A stretch of DNA of 64,000 nt from Polynucleobacter sp. Tro8-14-1 (GCF_018881655.1 NZ_JACVPX010000010.1:1-64000); one strand, 5' to 3'; shown: positions 15,151-24,018, counted from the first letter of the stretch. Notes: generated by a model not told the origin, from the sequence alone. Made by a program: numbers and translations.

Positions 15151-15804
15151 ATGAGCGTAACCCTTTATGGATTCTGGCGTTCCCTAGCTGCTTATCGTGT
15201 TAGGGTTGCCCTAAACCTAAAGGGAGTTTCTTTTGAAGAGGTGTCTATTAATTTAGCTAGTGGTGAGCAATTTGGTGAAGCCTATAGTTCGCTCAACCCA
15301 CAACACGTGGTTCCTCTGCTCAAGCATAACGGTCATGAAATCGTTCAATCGCTAGCTATTCTGGAGTACGTAGAAGATATTTGGCCGAGCCCAAAACTAA
15401 TTCCTAGCAAACCCATTGATAAGGCTGAAGTAAAGGCCTTAGCTTTAATCACCATCGCCGATGCTCACCCACTGATTGTTCCTAGAGTCAGAAACTTCCT
15501 GAATAAAGAGTGGGACCTTGATGAAGCTGCCCAAACAAAATGGGCACAACATTGGTTTACTAAAGGCAACGAAGCAATAGAAAGCACTTTAATCAAGTTA
15601 GGAAAATCTAAAACCTATTCATTCGGTGATGAAGTAACGATTGCTGATATTGCTTTAGCCTCACATGTGGTTGGTGCAAAACTATTTAATGTAGATATGA
15701 GCGCTGCCCCTACCCTCAATAGCATCTTTGAAAACTGCATGAAGCTTCCTAGCTTTGCAAATGCACACCCCTTCAAGCAGCCAGGTGCACCCAAACTAAG
15801 CTAA
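15151..15804 (+). CDS. Zeta-like glutathione S-transferase (maleylacetoacetate isomerase family)
   Basis: A 217-residue GST with a thioredoxin-like N-terminal domain (residues 1-80; YGFWRSLAAYRVRVALNLKG, then NPQHVVPLL and QSLAILEYVE) and a helical C-terminal domain ending VTIADIALASHV. Zeta GSTs isomerise maleylacetoacetate or maleylpyruvate using glutathione. The usual SSCSxR motif is altered here to RSLAAYR, so the catalytic Ser may be the one after Arg11. It follows the alpha/beta protein by 13 bases in the catabolic operon. Confidence 0.8.
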   Translation: MSVTLYGFWRSLAAYRVRVALNLKGVSFEEVSINLASGEQFGEAYSSLNPQHVVPLLKHNGHEIVQSLAILEYVEDIWPSPKLIPSKPIDKAEVKALALITIADAHPLIVPRVRNFLNKEWDLDEAAQTKWAQHWFTKGNEAIESTLIKLGKSKTYSFGDEVTIADIALASHVVGAKLFNVDMSAAPTLNSIFENCMKLPSFANAHPFKQPGAPKLS

Positions 15805-15902
15805 AGTAAACCCTACCCCTGCTGGACCCTATTACTGGAGGGTTTAGAAAACTATCGCTAGTGGTGGCCTCCGCTACCGCCTTGATGGGATTTATGTAGA
15901 AA

Positions 15903-16674
15903 ATGTCTTTACAAATTAAATCAATATTAATTATTTCCCTTCAATTGCTTTTCATGAAGGCCGCATTCGCATGGGGAGTTGAGGGACATCAGGTGGTCGC
16001 TCAAATCGCTCAATCGCAACTATCGCCAAAAGCGCAGGCTGAAATTAGCAAACTATTAATGTTGGAGCCCGGCTCTTCTATGGTGAGTATTTCAACCTGG
16101 CCAGATGAGCATGCGACCAAGATTACTGCTCGATGGCATTATGTCAATTTTCCTAAGGAAGCCTGTTTATACGTACCCGAGCGAGACTGCCCAAATGGGG
16201 ATTGCGTCATCGCAGCCCTGCAGCAACAGACACAGATATTGGGATCAAAAGAGTCGGATGAGAAAAGACTGCTTGCCCTGAAGTACGTTGTTCACTTTAT
16301 GGGTGATATCCACCAACCTTTGCATGCGGGCTATAAGGAAGATAAAGGTGGCAATAATTACCAAGTCCAAGCTTTTGGTAAAGCCACTAATTTGCATTCA
16401 CTTTGGGACTCTGGCCTGATTAAGAACTTAAATACCCCAACCAATGCATTAGCCCTCGACCTATCATCCAATAAGACCCAACCCGGGGATTACTTCAATA
16501 TAGAACCACTCAATGCGGCTACTGAGTCCTGCAATATTGCCCATCCAAAATAGCTTTTATCCAGCACGCCTAGTGGATCAGCGGTGCATCAATCACTACA
16601 CCCCAATTCTAGAAGCTAGACTTAAACTTGCAGGTGAACGACTGGCTCAGTTACTCAATAAAACCCTTCAATAG
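15903..16674 (+). pseudogene. S1/P1-type nuclease gene with a frameshift
   Basis: A secreted zinc nuclease: signal peptide (1-23), mature N-terminal Trp-containing AWGVEGHQVVAQIA, WPDEH, WHYVNFP, HFMGDIHQPLHAGYKEDKGGN and NLHSLWDSG, all metal- or substrate-binding regions of the S1/P1 family. The first frame stops at 16553, but the family C-terminus (FYPARLVDQ, YTPILEARLKLAGERLAQLLN) continues in the next frame to 16674. Removing one C from CATCCAAAA near 16543 restores one protein. The C-terminal helix holds part of the active-site fold, so the truncated product is probably inactive unless this is a sequencing error. Confidence 0.85.
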
Positions 16675-16699
16675 ACTTCAAAGAGATGACAGCTGAGTT

Positions 16700-18013
16700 T
16701 TATTTAGTTCTATCCATTAATGCATCATAAATAGGTTCTTGTTTTAGCAAGACAGGGATGATGGAGCAAATCACACTAGTAATCAGCAGGGGAATAATTA
16801 AGCTAACTTTGCCACTCATCTCTATTGCGAGCAAAATTCCGGTAAGGGGCGCTCTAACGACTACTGTAAAAAATGCCGCCATTCCCACTAATGCAAAGGC
16901 AATGGGATCAAGTTGACCGAGTGCAAGATGGCTCAATATTGGGTTCATTGCAAGTACAAATAACACGCCAATACCAGAGCCCATCAACAGGATTGGTGAA
17001 AATATTCCGCCCGGCACTCCTGTGGAATAACTAATAGGCCCCAGAAAGAAACGGCCAAGTATCAAGAGCATGAGGGGCAGCAAGAAATAGCCTTTACTCA
17101 AGATGGATTGAACTTGTAAATCTCCTCCACCCACTAGATTTGGATAAAAATAAGCCAGTGACCCCACCCCAAAACCAATGATGAGCGCTTTGTTCACCGG
17201 AGAAATGCCAGAAAATGAATCGGTAATATTTAAGGCGCCAATAATCGTTCGACTATACAGAGTGGCTATGAAACTCAATAGCACTGCAAATACACCATAG
17301 CAATACAGACTAAAGCCAGAATCTGGCAACAGGTCACCAACTACAAATTCAATTGAATTTCCGAAGTAAGCTCGAAACACAATGACACCTGAAGCTACTG
17401 CAGCAATAGACACCATGAGTCTTTTAATGGAGATTTTTTTAGATATCTCCTCAAATGAGAATGCAATTCCCGATAGTGGCGCATTAAAAGCCACTGACAA
17501 TCCTGCGCCAGCTACAGCGGTATATAAAAGTGATTGCTCAACCACTTTATGGCGGAATAATTTTCCACATTCGGAGCCAATAATGGCAGCCATCTGAACC
17601 GTTGGCCCCTCCCTGCCCAAAGCCATTCCAGATCCAATGGATAACAAGCCGCCAAAAAATTTAATTGGTAAGGCCCTAAACCTACTAGGTTTAGCTGCCC
17701 CGTGCATGACTGCCTCTACATGCTGAATACCACTACCGATTGTCGAAGGCTCTAACTGAACCAACATGCGAGCTATTCCTACACAGGAGCTAGTGATGAA
17801 CCCCACTACGATAAATCCAGAAATGAACCATCCTGTATCGATGGTATGCAAATAGGCAATAAATGAAAGAAAGTGAATAGTGATGAAATTTAGTGCAGCT
17901 CTAAATGTGCCGCCCACTATGCCCACCAAAGCCCCTGCAAAGGCAGCCACCAACAACACCTTAAGAGTGTCGAATGGCGAATCAGGTAAATCTTCTGATT
18001 GAATGCTATTCAT
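16700..18013 (-). CDS. CLC-family chloride channel or Cl-/H+ antiporter
   Basis: A 437-residue membrane protein of the CLC family. It keeps GREGPTVQ, including the gating glutamate, and GGIFSPILLMGSG, both chloride-selectivity segments, with about ten or more hydrophobic helices. No CBS domains are present. The start overlaps the stop of the upstream secreted-protein gene (TAATG at 18013). Whether it is a channel or an exchanger cannot be told. Confidence 0.88.
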   Translation of the reverse strand: MNSIQSEDLPDSPFDTLKVLLVAAFAGALVGIVGGTFRAALNFITIHFLSFIAYLHTIDTGWFISGFIVVGFITSSCVGIARMLVQLEPSTIGSGIQHVEAVMHGAAKPSRFRALPIKFFGGLLSIGSGMALGREGPTVQMAAIIGSECGKLFRHKVVEQSLLYTAVAGAGLSVAFNAPLSGIAFSFEEISKKISIKRLMVSIAAVASGVIVFRAYFGNSIEFVVGDLLPDSGFSLYCYGVFAVLLSFIATLYSRTIIGALNITDSFSGISPVNKALIIGFGVGSLAYFYPNLVGGGDLQVQSILSKGYFLLPLMLLILGRFFLGPISYSTGVPGGIFSPILLMGSGIGVLFVLAMNPILSHLALGQLDPIAFALVGMAAFFTVVVRAPLTGILLAIEMSGKVSLIIPLLITSVICSIIPVLLKQEPIYDALMDRTK

Positions 18014-18414
18014 TATTCACAAAGCCCGGTCAAAAGCAGGCTTCCTGAAAAGAAACCAAATGGCTTCTTTTTTCCTTTTACAAACTCATCGATATTCAAA
18101 TAATCAACAAAGGCTCCGCCACTACCTTCAGCCTTCTGCTCCCAAATTACTTTGTAGGAATTTTTCCCACCAATTGACGGAAATACTTTAGGATTATTAA
18201 GAGCATCCATTACGTCCCCAATCACCTCACCGGTACCCTTTATCACAGTAAACTTCTCCCCGACCCTTGGGCTATCTCGCAATACATCTAGAGAACCATC
18301 CGCCTTAATGTAGGCATCGCTCATCACTTGGCACTGGTAAAAATGAGGATCGGCATAGGCTTGCAATGGGGCGACTACTGCAGCCATAAAAAATAGAGTG
18401 GTTAAGCGATTCAT
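18013..18414 (-). CDS. Small exported protein of unknown function
   Basis: A 133-residue protein with a clear Sec signal peptide (MNRLTTLFFMAAVVAPLQAYA, cut after about residue 21). The mature part has cysteines near each end (HFYQCQV and LLTGLC) that could form a disulfide. No family recognised. Translationally coupled to the CLC gene. Confidence 0.6.
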   Translation of the reverse strand: MNRLTTLFFMAAVVAPLQAYADPHFYQCQVMSDAYIKADGSLDVLRDSPRVGEKFTVIKGTGEVIGDVMDALNNPKVFPSIGGKNSYKVIWEQKAEGSGGAFVDYLNIDEFVKGKKKPFGFFSGSLLLTGLCE

Positions 18415-18481
18415 AGTTTTATCTTTTGGCGACTGTTTAGAAATGAAAATTTGATGCGAATAGTTACACTCAGTCTACTAG

Positions 18482-18517
18482 AAATACAAAAGCCACCCGA
18501 GGGTGGCTTTTGTATTT
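18482..18517. terminator. Strong bidirectional terminator
   Basis: A perfect 17-bp inverted repeat (AAATACAAAAGCCACCC-GA-GGGTGGCTTTTGTATTT) with A and T runs on both sides. It can end transcription from the regulator gene on the minus strand and shield against plus-strand read-through. Confidence 0.85.
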
Positions 18518-18548
18518 TAGCTATATCAATCTTTGGGCTAAGTGGCCC

Positions 18549-18890
18549 TTAATGAAGGCGCTCTGCTGCAGGCAGAGCCACAGTCGCAGGATTATCCGTA
18601 AACAGCTCATTAGTACTGAGCCCCGAAGCAAAGAGTTGGGCTAGCTCAGGCGGAATGTTCTCATTGGCACAATAAATTCCTCTTTGGCAGCCAAACTTTA
18701 GAACAATCAACCCTACAGCCGCAAGCCTCTTTAAATGAAAATCCAGCGTCCCTGAGTCCACTCCAAATCTATCAATGATTTCCTTTGGTCTAACCCCGGC
18801 TTTTCCGGAACGATAGATGGACATGAATACCTTAAATCTAGTCTCGTGACCAAGAGCTTCAAAAATCGGCAAGTAAAGAGAGATTTCCAT
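18549..18890 (-). CDS. ArsR-like winged-helix regulator
   Basis: A protein of about 113 residues with an ArsR-type helix-turn-helix: FEALGHETRFKVFMSIYRSG, then RPKEIIDRFGVDSGTLDFHLKRLAAVGLIV. No cysteine pair typical of metal sensing is evident in the recognition helix. I choose the ATG at 18890, because GGGGA lies 7 bases upstream; the ATG at 18908 has no ribosome site. It sits beside the two-component system cluster. Confidence 0.8.
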   Translation of the reverse strand: MEISLYLPIFEALGHETRFKVFMSIYRSGKAGVRPKEIIDRFGVDSGTLDFHLKRLAAVGLIVLKFGCQRGIYCANENIPPELAQLFASGLSTNELFTDNPATVALPAAERLH

Positions 18891-18934
18891 ATATTTATCC
18901 CCAAACATTCAGAACGAAGATCTAGACTCTTGAA

Positions 18935-19261
18935 CTAGTTTGATGTGCCAGTGGTGAAATCCAAGATAGGTTGTGATTGGCCATGAAAATCGCGCATAGC
19001 AACGACATGCATCGACTCCCCTACCTCTGCCACCTCTTCTCTCGCTTCATATTTAATGAGTCGGATTTCTTTGGACAGGCTTTCAGACTTCGGATTCAAA
19101 TACTCAGGAATTTGATGCGGATTATTTGGATTAGCGCGAACAGCGTCATCCCCGCTCAATTGGATGTTCGTTGCGGCAATCGCCACAGAACCAAATACGA
19201 GCAATACCAGCATCAACATAGCAACGAGCTGGTGGCGACCAAAAATAGAAGTTGATAGCAT
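18935..19261 (-). CDS. Small membrane-anchored or exported protein
   Basis: A 108-residue protein with one N-terminal hydrophobic segment (LVAMLMLVLLVFGSVAIAA, about residues 12-30) that may be a signal peptide or an anchor. The rest is polar and of unknown function. It is divergent from the response-regulator gene, and a copy of the repeated CTAGAGCTAAAGTGCTA motif lies about 60-75 bases upstream of its start on its own strand. Confidence 0.55.
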   Translation of the reverse strand: MLSTSIFGRHQLVAMLMLVLLVFGSVAIAATNIQLSGDDAVRANPNNPHQIPEYLNPKSESLSKEIRLIKYEAREEVAEVGESMHVVAMRDFHGQSQPILDFTTGTSN

Positions 19262-19318
19262 GGTGGATCTCCGAAAAATTGAACTTGGACCATCCTAAGG
19301 GCGCCACTATCTCTTAGC

Positions 19319-19337
19319 CATAGCACTTTAGCTCTAG
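19319..19337 (-). promoter_or_regulatory. Copy 1 of the CTAGARCYAAAGT motif
   Basis: On the minus strand this reads CTAGAGCTAAAGTGCTATG, upstream of the small exported protein gene. It is one of five related motifs in this region (see 19446, 22768, 24100 and 24133) and a candidate regulator site. Confidence 0.5.
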
Positions 19338-19422
19338 TCACTCAATTGACACAATTACCCGCAACTTAAATCTCAGGAAAACCCTTAAATTAGCGAGCCA
19401 ATCAGGGTCTAGCAAAAGATTA

Positions 19423-19436
19423 TTGATCTTGGTCAA
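19423..19436. promoter_or_regulatory. FNR/CRP-type box upstream of the response regulator
   Basis: TTGATCTTGGTCAA fits the FNR consensus TTGAT-N4-ATCAA with one mismatch. It lies about 100 bases before the regulator start and 10 bases before motif copy 2. Confidence 0.55.
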
Positions 19437-19445
19437 GTGTTTATA

Positions 19446-19463
19446 TAGAGCTAAAGTACTAGA
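19446..19463 (+). promoter_or_regulatory. Copy 2 of the CTAGARCYAAAGT motif
   Basis: TAGAGCTAAAGTACTAGA lies 75 bases upstream of the response-regulator gene and just downstream of the FNR-like box. The motif is an imperfect palindrome (AGnnCTnnAGTnCT), as expected for a dimeric regulator. Confidence 0.5.
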
Positions 19464-19537
19464 AATAGAAAGATAATGGATGTCACAATCATTCTAGATA
19501 AAAACACACCCCAAATAGGCCAAGAATAAGGGTCGCC

Positions 19538-20131
19538 ATGCATTCTGTTTCATTGTTAATCGTTGACGATCATCCGGTTTATCGGGATGCACTTCACCAG
19601 TTTTTAACCCGCAAATTTTTCTCATCAGGCAATCAGGTCTTTTCTGCAAATTCCATCACAGAAGGCTTGCAAATTGTCCGCTCCCAAAAATCCAGTTGGA
19701 TCATCCTCTTAGATCTTCTTATTCCAGACTCTGAAAATCAGCTCTTTGGTATCAAAGAATTCAAAAAGCTGGATGAGGTGGTTGCAATTGCAGCCATTTC
19801 TGGTCTTGAAGAGGAAAACTTAGAAAAAGAATGTCTCGAAGCGGGCTGCAGTATCTTCATACCTAAAAGCAGCGATACCCCATACATCTATGAAAGCGTT
19901 TGTAATTTAATGGGCTTAAGCCCTGAAAATTCTAAGCTGGAGCCGCTTACCGATCGACAAAAACAAATACTGACCCATATTTCTAATGGTGACTCAAATA
20001 AGATGATCGCCTACTCCCTGAATATTAGCGAGCAGACTGTAAAGATCCATTTAGGCGATATCTTTAAGAAAATTAAAGTATTTAATCGTACTCAGGCAGT
20101 CATCAAAGCCAAAGAAAATGGATGGGTCTAG
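19538..20131 (+). CDS. NarL/FixJ-family response regulator
   Basis: A 197-residue two-component regulator. The receiver domain (about 1-120) has acidic pair VDDHP, phospho-acceptor Asp in ILLDLLIPDS, and the conserved Lys in FIPKSS. The C-terminal LuxR-type HTH (about 135-195) reads LTDRQKQILTHISNGDSNK then NISEQTVKIHLGDIFKK. It is followed after three bases by its likely cognate kinase. A repeated palindromic motif and an FNR-like box lie in its promoter. Confidence 0.9.
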   Translation: MHSVSLLIVDDHPVYRDALHQFLTRKFFSSGNQVFSANSITEGLQIVRSQKSSWIILLDLLIPDSENQLFGIKEFKKLDEVVAIAAISGLEEENLEKECLEAGCSIFIPKSSDTPYIYESVCNLMGLSPENSKLEPLTDRQKQILTHISNGDSNKMIAYSLNISEQTVKIHLGDIFKKIKVFNRTQAVIKAKENGWV

Positions 20132-20134
20132 GAC

Positions 20135-21892
20135 ATGGATGCCTTCTCCATTCAAAACAACGACGAGCTACTACTAGAAGAAAAGTACCAGTTTCTTGAG
20201 ACGGCTTCAAAAACGAATACTGCCGGTACGATCATCGGCCCTTTACTCACTGGAATCTTAGTTTTTCAGGAGGCTGATTTAACAGCGATTCTAATTTGGC
20301 TGATCTCTATGTTCATCTGCGTAGGATTCAGAGCCTACATGGTCTTTGTCAAAAATAAAGACCAAAGCCAATCAACGAAACGTAAGATTCTCAACTTAAA
20401 TGTGGGTGTTTTTTCTGTGACAGCATGCTGGGGTCTTGGATGGCTCATAGTTACACCAACATTGCCATTTAACCTGCAATGTCTTTATCTCCTCATGAGT
20501 TCAACAGCAGTCTTTGTTGGGCTTTATGGCTACTCAATTCATCGATCAACATTCTTATGCTTTGCAGCACCGATCTTTATTGGCCAATTCATCATCTCCC
20601 TCATTCCTCCGTTTATGTTTCCGTGGCCCATTCTGATGGGTGAATTTGCGTTTTCTTTATATGCTGTCAAGATGGCCTCATATTTTTCTAAATCATGGGT
20701 CAAAACAGTTAGCCTACAAATTCAAAATCAGACCCTAAATAAGGAACTTGAATCTGAGCGTAATGTTGCAATCGCTGCAAATATTGCTAAATCAAAATTT
20801 ATTGCTACTGCTAGTCACGATTTACGACAACCTCTTCATGCCGTCAATATTTATCTTGATTTGTTTGAGCCAAACAAGCTAAGCCAAAAAGAAAAAATTA
20901 ACTTCCTACAAATCAGAAAAAGCATTCAAACCTTAAACTCGATGTTTAAGTCGCTACTAGATTTAAGTAAGCTGGATGCAAATAGCTCGGACAACCTTGA
21001 AAAGTCATTCGAACTAATAGAACTTGTGGGATTTTTATCTAATACCTACACCCCCATTGCAAAAAATAAGAATTTAGTTCTGCAGTTTGATTTTATGAAT
21101 ATGGGGATTAATGGAGATAAGCTGCTATTGCAACAGCTGCTCGGAAATTTAATCTCCAACGCCATCCAATACACAGCTTCTGGAACAATATCCATCAAGC
21201 TATCCCCCCAAAATGATCATCTTCATATTTTGATTGAAGATACAGGCTGCGGAATTGAACCAGCTCTACTAGATAAAATATTTGATGAATTTTTTAGAGT
21301 AGACAGCACCAGAAATATGCACGATGGTCTAGGTCTGGGCCTATCTATTGTTAAAAGGCTTTGCAAGATATCGGGTACTGAGCTCGCCGTTAAATCTACC
21401 CCGGGCGTTGGCACTACATTCACACTGCAAACTCAATATTTAGCTCTAGCCATGCATGATGGTGCGGAATCCTCCACTCAAAATATACTGCATGATCACC
21501 AGAATCCTCAAGAGTCGCTCTGGGAAACCAAAACCATCGCCGTATTCGAAGATAATCACACTATTTTTGAGGCCTACAAGCAAGCCTTAACCCAGAATGG
21601 CTTTGCCGTTCTCTCGTTGCCTGAAAACAGCCAAGACTTAATGAAACAGCTAGCAAACATTAATCATATTGATTGCATCCTGAGTGACTACCGCCTTGAA
21701 ACTACGACGGGCGATTTGATTATTCAACAACTGAGAGACAGTTTTGGCGTAGATATACCAGCCATCATCATTACAGCCGATACATCACCGCAGCATATTC
21801 AACTCTTCAAGGAGCTTGATATTGAAGTGCTCTATAAGCCAATTGGATATAGCGATATTGTTAATGCCATTAAATTACTTTTAACCAAATAA
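20135..21892 (+). CDS. Hybrid histidine kinase with a C-terminal receiver domain
   Basis: A 585-residue membrane sensor kinase. Residues about 30-190 form several transmembrane helices with little periplasmic sequence. A short coiled linker precedes the HisKA domain with the phospho-acceptor His in ATASHDLRQPLHAV (about residue 229). The ATPase has the N box NLISNAIQYT, G1 DTGCGI and G2 GLGLGLS. The C-terminal receiver (about 465-585) has ED, Asp in LSDYRLE and Lys in LYKPI. Integral membrane sensing suggests a membrane or redox signal. It is encoded with the regulator. Confidence 0.9.
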   Translation: MDAFSIQNNDELLLEEKYQFLETASKTNTAGTIIGPLLTGILVFQEADLTAILIWLISMFICVGFRAYMVFVKNKDQSQSTKRKILNLNVGVFSVTACWGLGWLIVTPTLPFNLQCLYLLMSSTAVFVGLYGYSIHRSTFLCFAAPIFIGQFIISLIPPFMFPWPILMGEFAFSLYAVKMASYFSKSWVKTVSLQIQNQTLNKELESERNVAIAANIAKSKFIATASHDLRQPLHAVNIYLDLFEPNKLSQKEKINFLQIRKSIQTLNSMFKSLLDLSKLDANSSDNLEKSFELIELVGFLSNTYTPIAKNKNLVLQFDFMNMGINGDKLLLQQLLGNLISNAIQYTASGTISIKLSPQNDHLHILIEDTGCGIEPALLDKIFDEFFRVDSTRNMHDGLGLGLSIVKRLCKISGTELAVKSTPGVGTTFTLQTQYLALAMHDGAESSTQNILHDHQNPQESLWETKTIAVFEDNHTIFEAYKQALTQNGFAVLSLPENSQDLMKQLANINHIDCILSDYRLETTTGDLIIQQLRDSFGVDIPAIIITADTSPQHIQLFKELDIEVLYKPIGYSDIVNAIKLLLTK

Positions 21893-21917
21893 TTCATAAG
21901 AAAATAGAAGATATCAA

Positions 21918-22622
21918 ATGAAATTTATCCAATACAGTCTCATCGCATTCATAGCCCCTCTATTGTGCTTAGGGAATGCGCATGCCCAATCCAAAACAAA
22001 CCCTTGGGAAGGCGCCTACGGACAAGTAGGTTTAATTGGATATGAGAGCTATATCCCCAAAGGAATAGGCGGAACAACTACAGCGGGCGGTGTCACCTAC
22101 CCCAATACCTCAACGGCAAACCATGCTAATGGTCCTGCGGCAAATATCGGCATTGGCTATAACTTTGATATCGGTAAAAACTACTTACTGGGTATTGGTG
22201 CAGCACTATACCCAGGACATTCTAGATCTGCTAGCTCAACTCTGGTAACAACTACACCTGCGGGGGCATCAGTGAAAACCGGCACGTACGATGTTTCCAA
22301 CACCTTTAGCCTCTCCCTAATCCCAGGGTATGTGATTAATGAAACACGCTTAGTCTATGCAAAGATAGGTTACGCAGGATCAACTATCAATGCTAATTCG
22401 CCTGGAAACTACCCCCAGCAATCTAACCGAGTAAATGGAACGGTTTATGGTATTGGCTATAAGCAATTCATCACAGGATCAATTTATGCCTTTGGTGAAG
22501 GCAACTACGCCGTGAATCGAGCAAAGGCAATCACCGTACTTACAGATAGCGGCGCCACCGTGAAATCGACTGCCGATGCCACTGGTTATGACATTATCTT
22601 TGGAGTTGGCTACCACTTCTAG
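21918..22622 (+). CDS. Outer-membrane beta-barrel protein
   Basis: A 234-residue exported protein: signal peptide about residues 1-24 (cut after AHA), then glycine- and aromatic-rich amphipathic strands (WEGAYGQVGLIGYESY, NIGIGYNFDIG) ending in an aromatic C-terminus (GVGYHF) as required for BAM-dependent insertion. It resembles the OmpA/OmpW-like small barrel class. It lies 25 bases after the kinase gene and may be co-transcribed. Confidence 0.8.
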   Translation: MKFIQYSLIAFIAPLLCLGNAHAQSKTNPWEGAYGQVGLIGYESYIPKGIGGTTTAGGVTYPNTSTANHANGPAANIGIGYNFDIGKNYLLGIGAALYPGHSRSASSTLVTTTPAGASVKTGTYDVSNTFSLSLIPGYVINETRLVYAKIGYAGSTINANSPGNYPQQSNRVNGTVYGIGYKQFITGSIYAFGEGNYAVNRAKAITVLTDSGATVKSTADATGYDIIFGVGYHF

Positions 22623-22636
22623 AGCCAAACTAACTG

Positions 22637-22663
22637 AAAAAAAACCACCCCGAAGGGTGGTTA
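22637..22663 (+). terminator. Terminator after the beta-barrel gene
   Basis: AAAACCACCC-CGAA-GGGTGGTTAT is a GC-rich stem with an A tract before and a short T-rich tail. It ends the regulator-kinase-porin unit. Confidence 0.75.
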
Positions 22664-22740
22664 TCAATATTCAAAAAACCGTCATGGAAATTTGAATAGC
22701 TACTGGAACTCTTTTATAAAAGCAATCGTTAAGAGGAATC

Positions 22741-22754
22741 TTGATCCAGATCAA
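22741..22754. promoter_or_regulatory. Perfect FNR-type box
   Basis: TTGATCCAGATCAA is an exact match to the FNR consensus TTGAT-N4-ATCAA. It lies between the beta-barrel terminator and a small leftward gene, 13 bases before motif copy 3. Confidence 0.6.
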
Positions 22755-22767
22755 TAATTCACTAGCG

Positions 22768-22786
22768 CTAGAACTAAAGTACTAGT
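22768..22786 (+). promoter_or_regulatory. Copy 3 of the CTAGARCYAAAGT motif
   Basis: CTAGAACTAAAGTACTAGT is the best match to the motif. It overlaps the stop codon region of the small leftward gene. A perfect 10-bp palindrome, CTAGCGCTAG, overlaps its left edge (22762-22771). Confidence 0.5.
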
Positions 22787-22940
22787 CTTGATGCGCGCAA
22801 ACGTTACCCAGCGCATCCGTCTTGCCTATCGATATCTTTAGAACATCATCAGAATCAATCCGACTTAGCGCTGATGCGCTTGCAAGACCAAAAAAGAATG
22901 CCACAACTGCTACAACTAAATTTGTACTAAGTTTTTTCAC
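22782..22940 (-). CDS. Very small exported protein
   Basis: A 52-residue protein starting at a GTG (22940-22938) with an AAAGGG ribosome site 7 bases upstream. An N-terminal signal peptide (MKKLSTNLVVAVVAFFFGLA, cut after about ASASA) leaves a mature peptide of about 28 residues (SRIDSDDVLKISIGKTDA, then NVCAHQD). A longer reading from 22991 would run into the IS30 end and is artificial. The function is unknown. The IS30 left end lies only 28 bases upstream, so its native promoter is probably lost. Confidence 0.6.
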   Translation of the reverse strand: MKKLSTNLVVAVVAFFFGLASASALSRIDSDDVLKISIGKTDALGNVCAHQD

Positions 22941-22968
22941 TGTAATGCCCTTTTGTAAATAAATCGTA

Positions 22969-24018
22969 GATTCAAACACGAAGTGCAACACGGTTTAAGG
23001 ACTGCATAAATACTTCATTGGGGGTTTTAAATCCTAATCGTTTTCTAGGTCGGTTGTTTAAACGGTCTTGGATCATTCTAAGCTCCTTATCGGTCACAGT
23101 AGATAGCGGTCTCTTTTTGGGGATGTATTGCCGCAATAGACCATTGAAGTTTTCATTTGATCCACGTTGCCAACTAGCAAACGGATCCGCAAAGTACGTC
23201 GTTGATTGAAGAGCTGTATCAATCCTGGCGTGCTCGGCAAATTCCTTGCCGTTGTCAAAAGTCAGGGTTTTAACGAGTGGGGTCACGGCGTTTAATTTAG
23301 TGATGATGGCGCTACTGACTAAATCCGACGTCTTGTTCTTGACCTTAGCCAAAACGGCATAGCCACTCTTGCGCTCAACCAAGGTCACAACAGCTTGCTT
23401 GTGGGCCGCTCCAATTACAGTATCGCCTTCCCAGTGGCCGACTTGGGATCTTGTCTCAATGTGCGCTGGGCGCTCACTGATCGGCCGCCTACCTACTATT
23501 TGGCCTCTGCGATCACGGCCGCTGGCATAGCGTTTCTTGCGCTTTTTTTGGCAACGCAGCTGCTGGTAAAGATTGCCGCCAGCGGCTTTATCGGCGTAGA
23601 CATGGCGGTAGATGGTCTCATGACTAATGCCAACCTGATTGGCAATTTGGACGGGGCTCCACTGAGCTAAGAGGCAATCTTCTGTCTGATTCCATTATCG
23701 GCTGTTATTTGGGCGGCATTACGGCAGCCTAATGAGCGTTCTTCTGCCAACAGGCAGGCTTGCTTGGGACGGTAACCTTTGAGCCCCGTATTGCGAGCAA
23801 GCTCTCGGCTAATGGTCGACTTATGCCGATCCATCAGTTGGGCTATTTGAGTTTGGGTTTTTCCGTCTTTCATGAGGATATAAATCTGATATCGTTCAGT
23901 TTGGCTAAGGTGTTGATAGGTCATGGCTACTTTGACTTGCAGGTCTAGAAGCTTTGGATACTAAAACATCCTTAGCCTCCTTAACTAGTTGTTCAAAGTT
24001 GCACTTCGTAGTTGAATC
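22969..24018 (-). mobile_element. IS30-family insertion sequence
   Basis: The ends are imperfect inverted repeats: GATTCAAACACGAAGTGCAAC at the left, and GATTCAACTACGAAGTGCAAC as the reverse complement of the right end (19 of 21 identical). The transposase gene inside is read leftwards and carries one frameshift. No target duplication is obvious. It separates two small genes that both have the repeated CTAAAGT motif nearby. Confidence 0.85.
22972..23924 (-). pseudogene. IS30-family transposase, frameshifted
   Basis: The N-terminal part (23924-23667) carries the HTH (YQHLSQTERYQIYILMKDG, then STISRELARN). The catalytic part follows in another frame: WSPVQIANQVGISHETIYRHVY, GHWEGDTVIG (first Asp), TFDNGKEFAEH (second Asp) and GSNENFNGLLRQY (Glu). 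The frames switch near 23680, where DCLLAQWSPVQ continues the protein. The full length of about 317 residues would be normal. With one frameshift and no known programmed site it is probably inactive. Confidence 0.85.

Noticed and set aside
22941..22991. An extended start for the small exported protein
   Set aside because: The extra residues are translated from the IS30 inverted repeat; a GTG with ribosome site and signal peptide begins at 22940.
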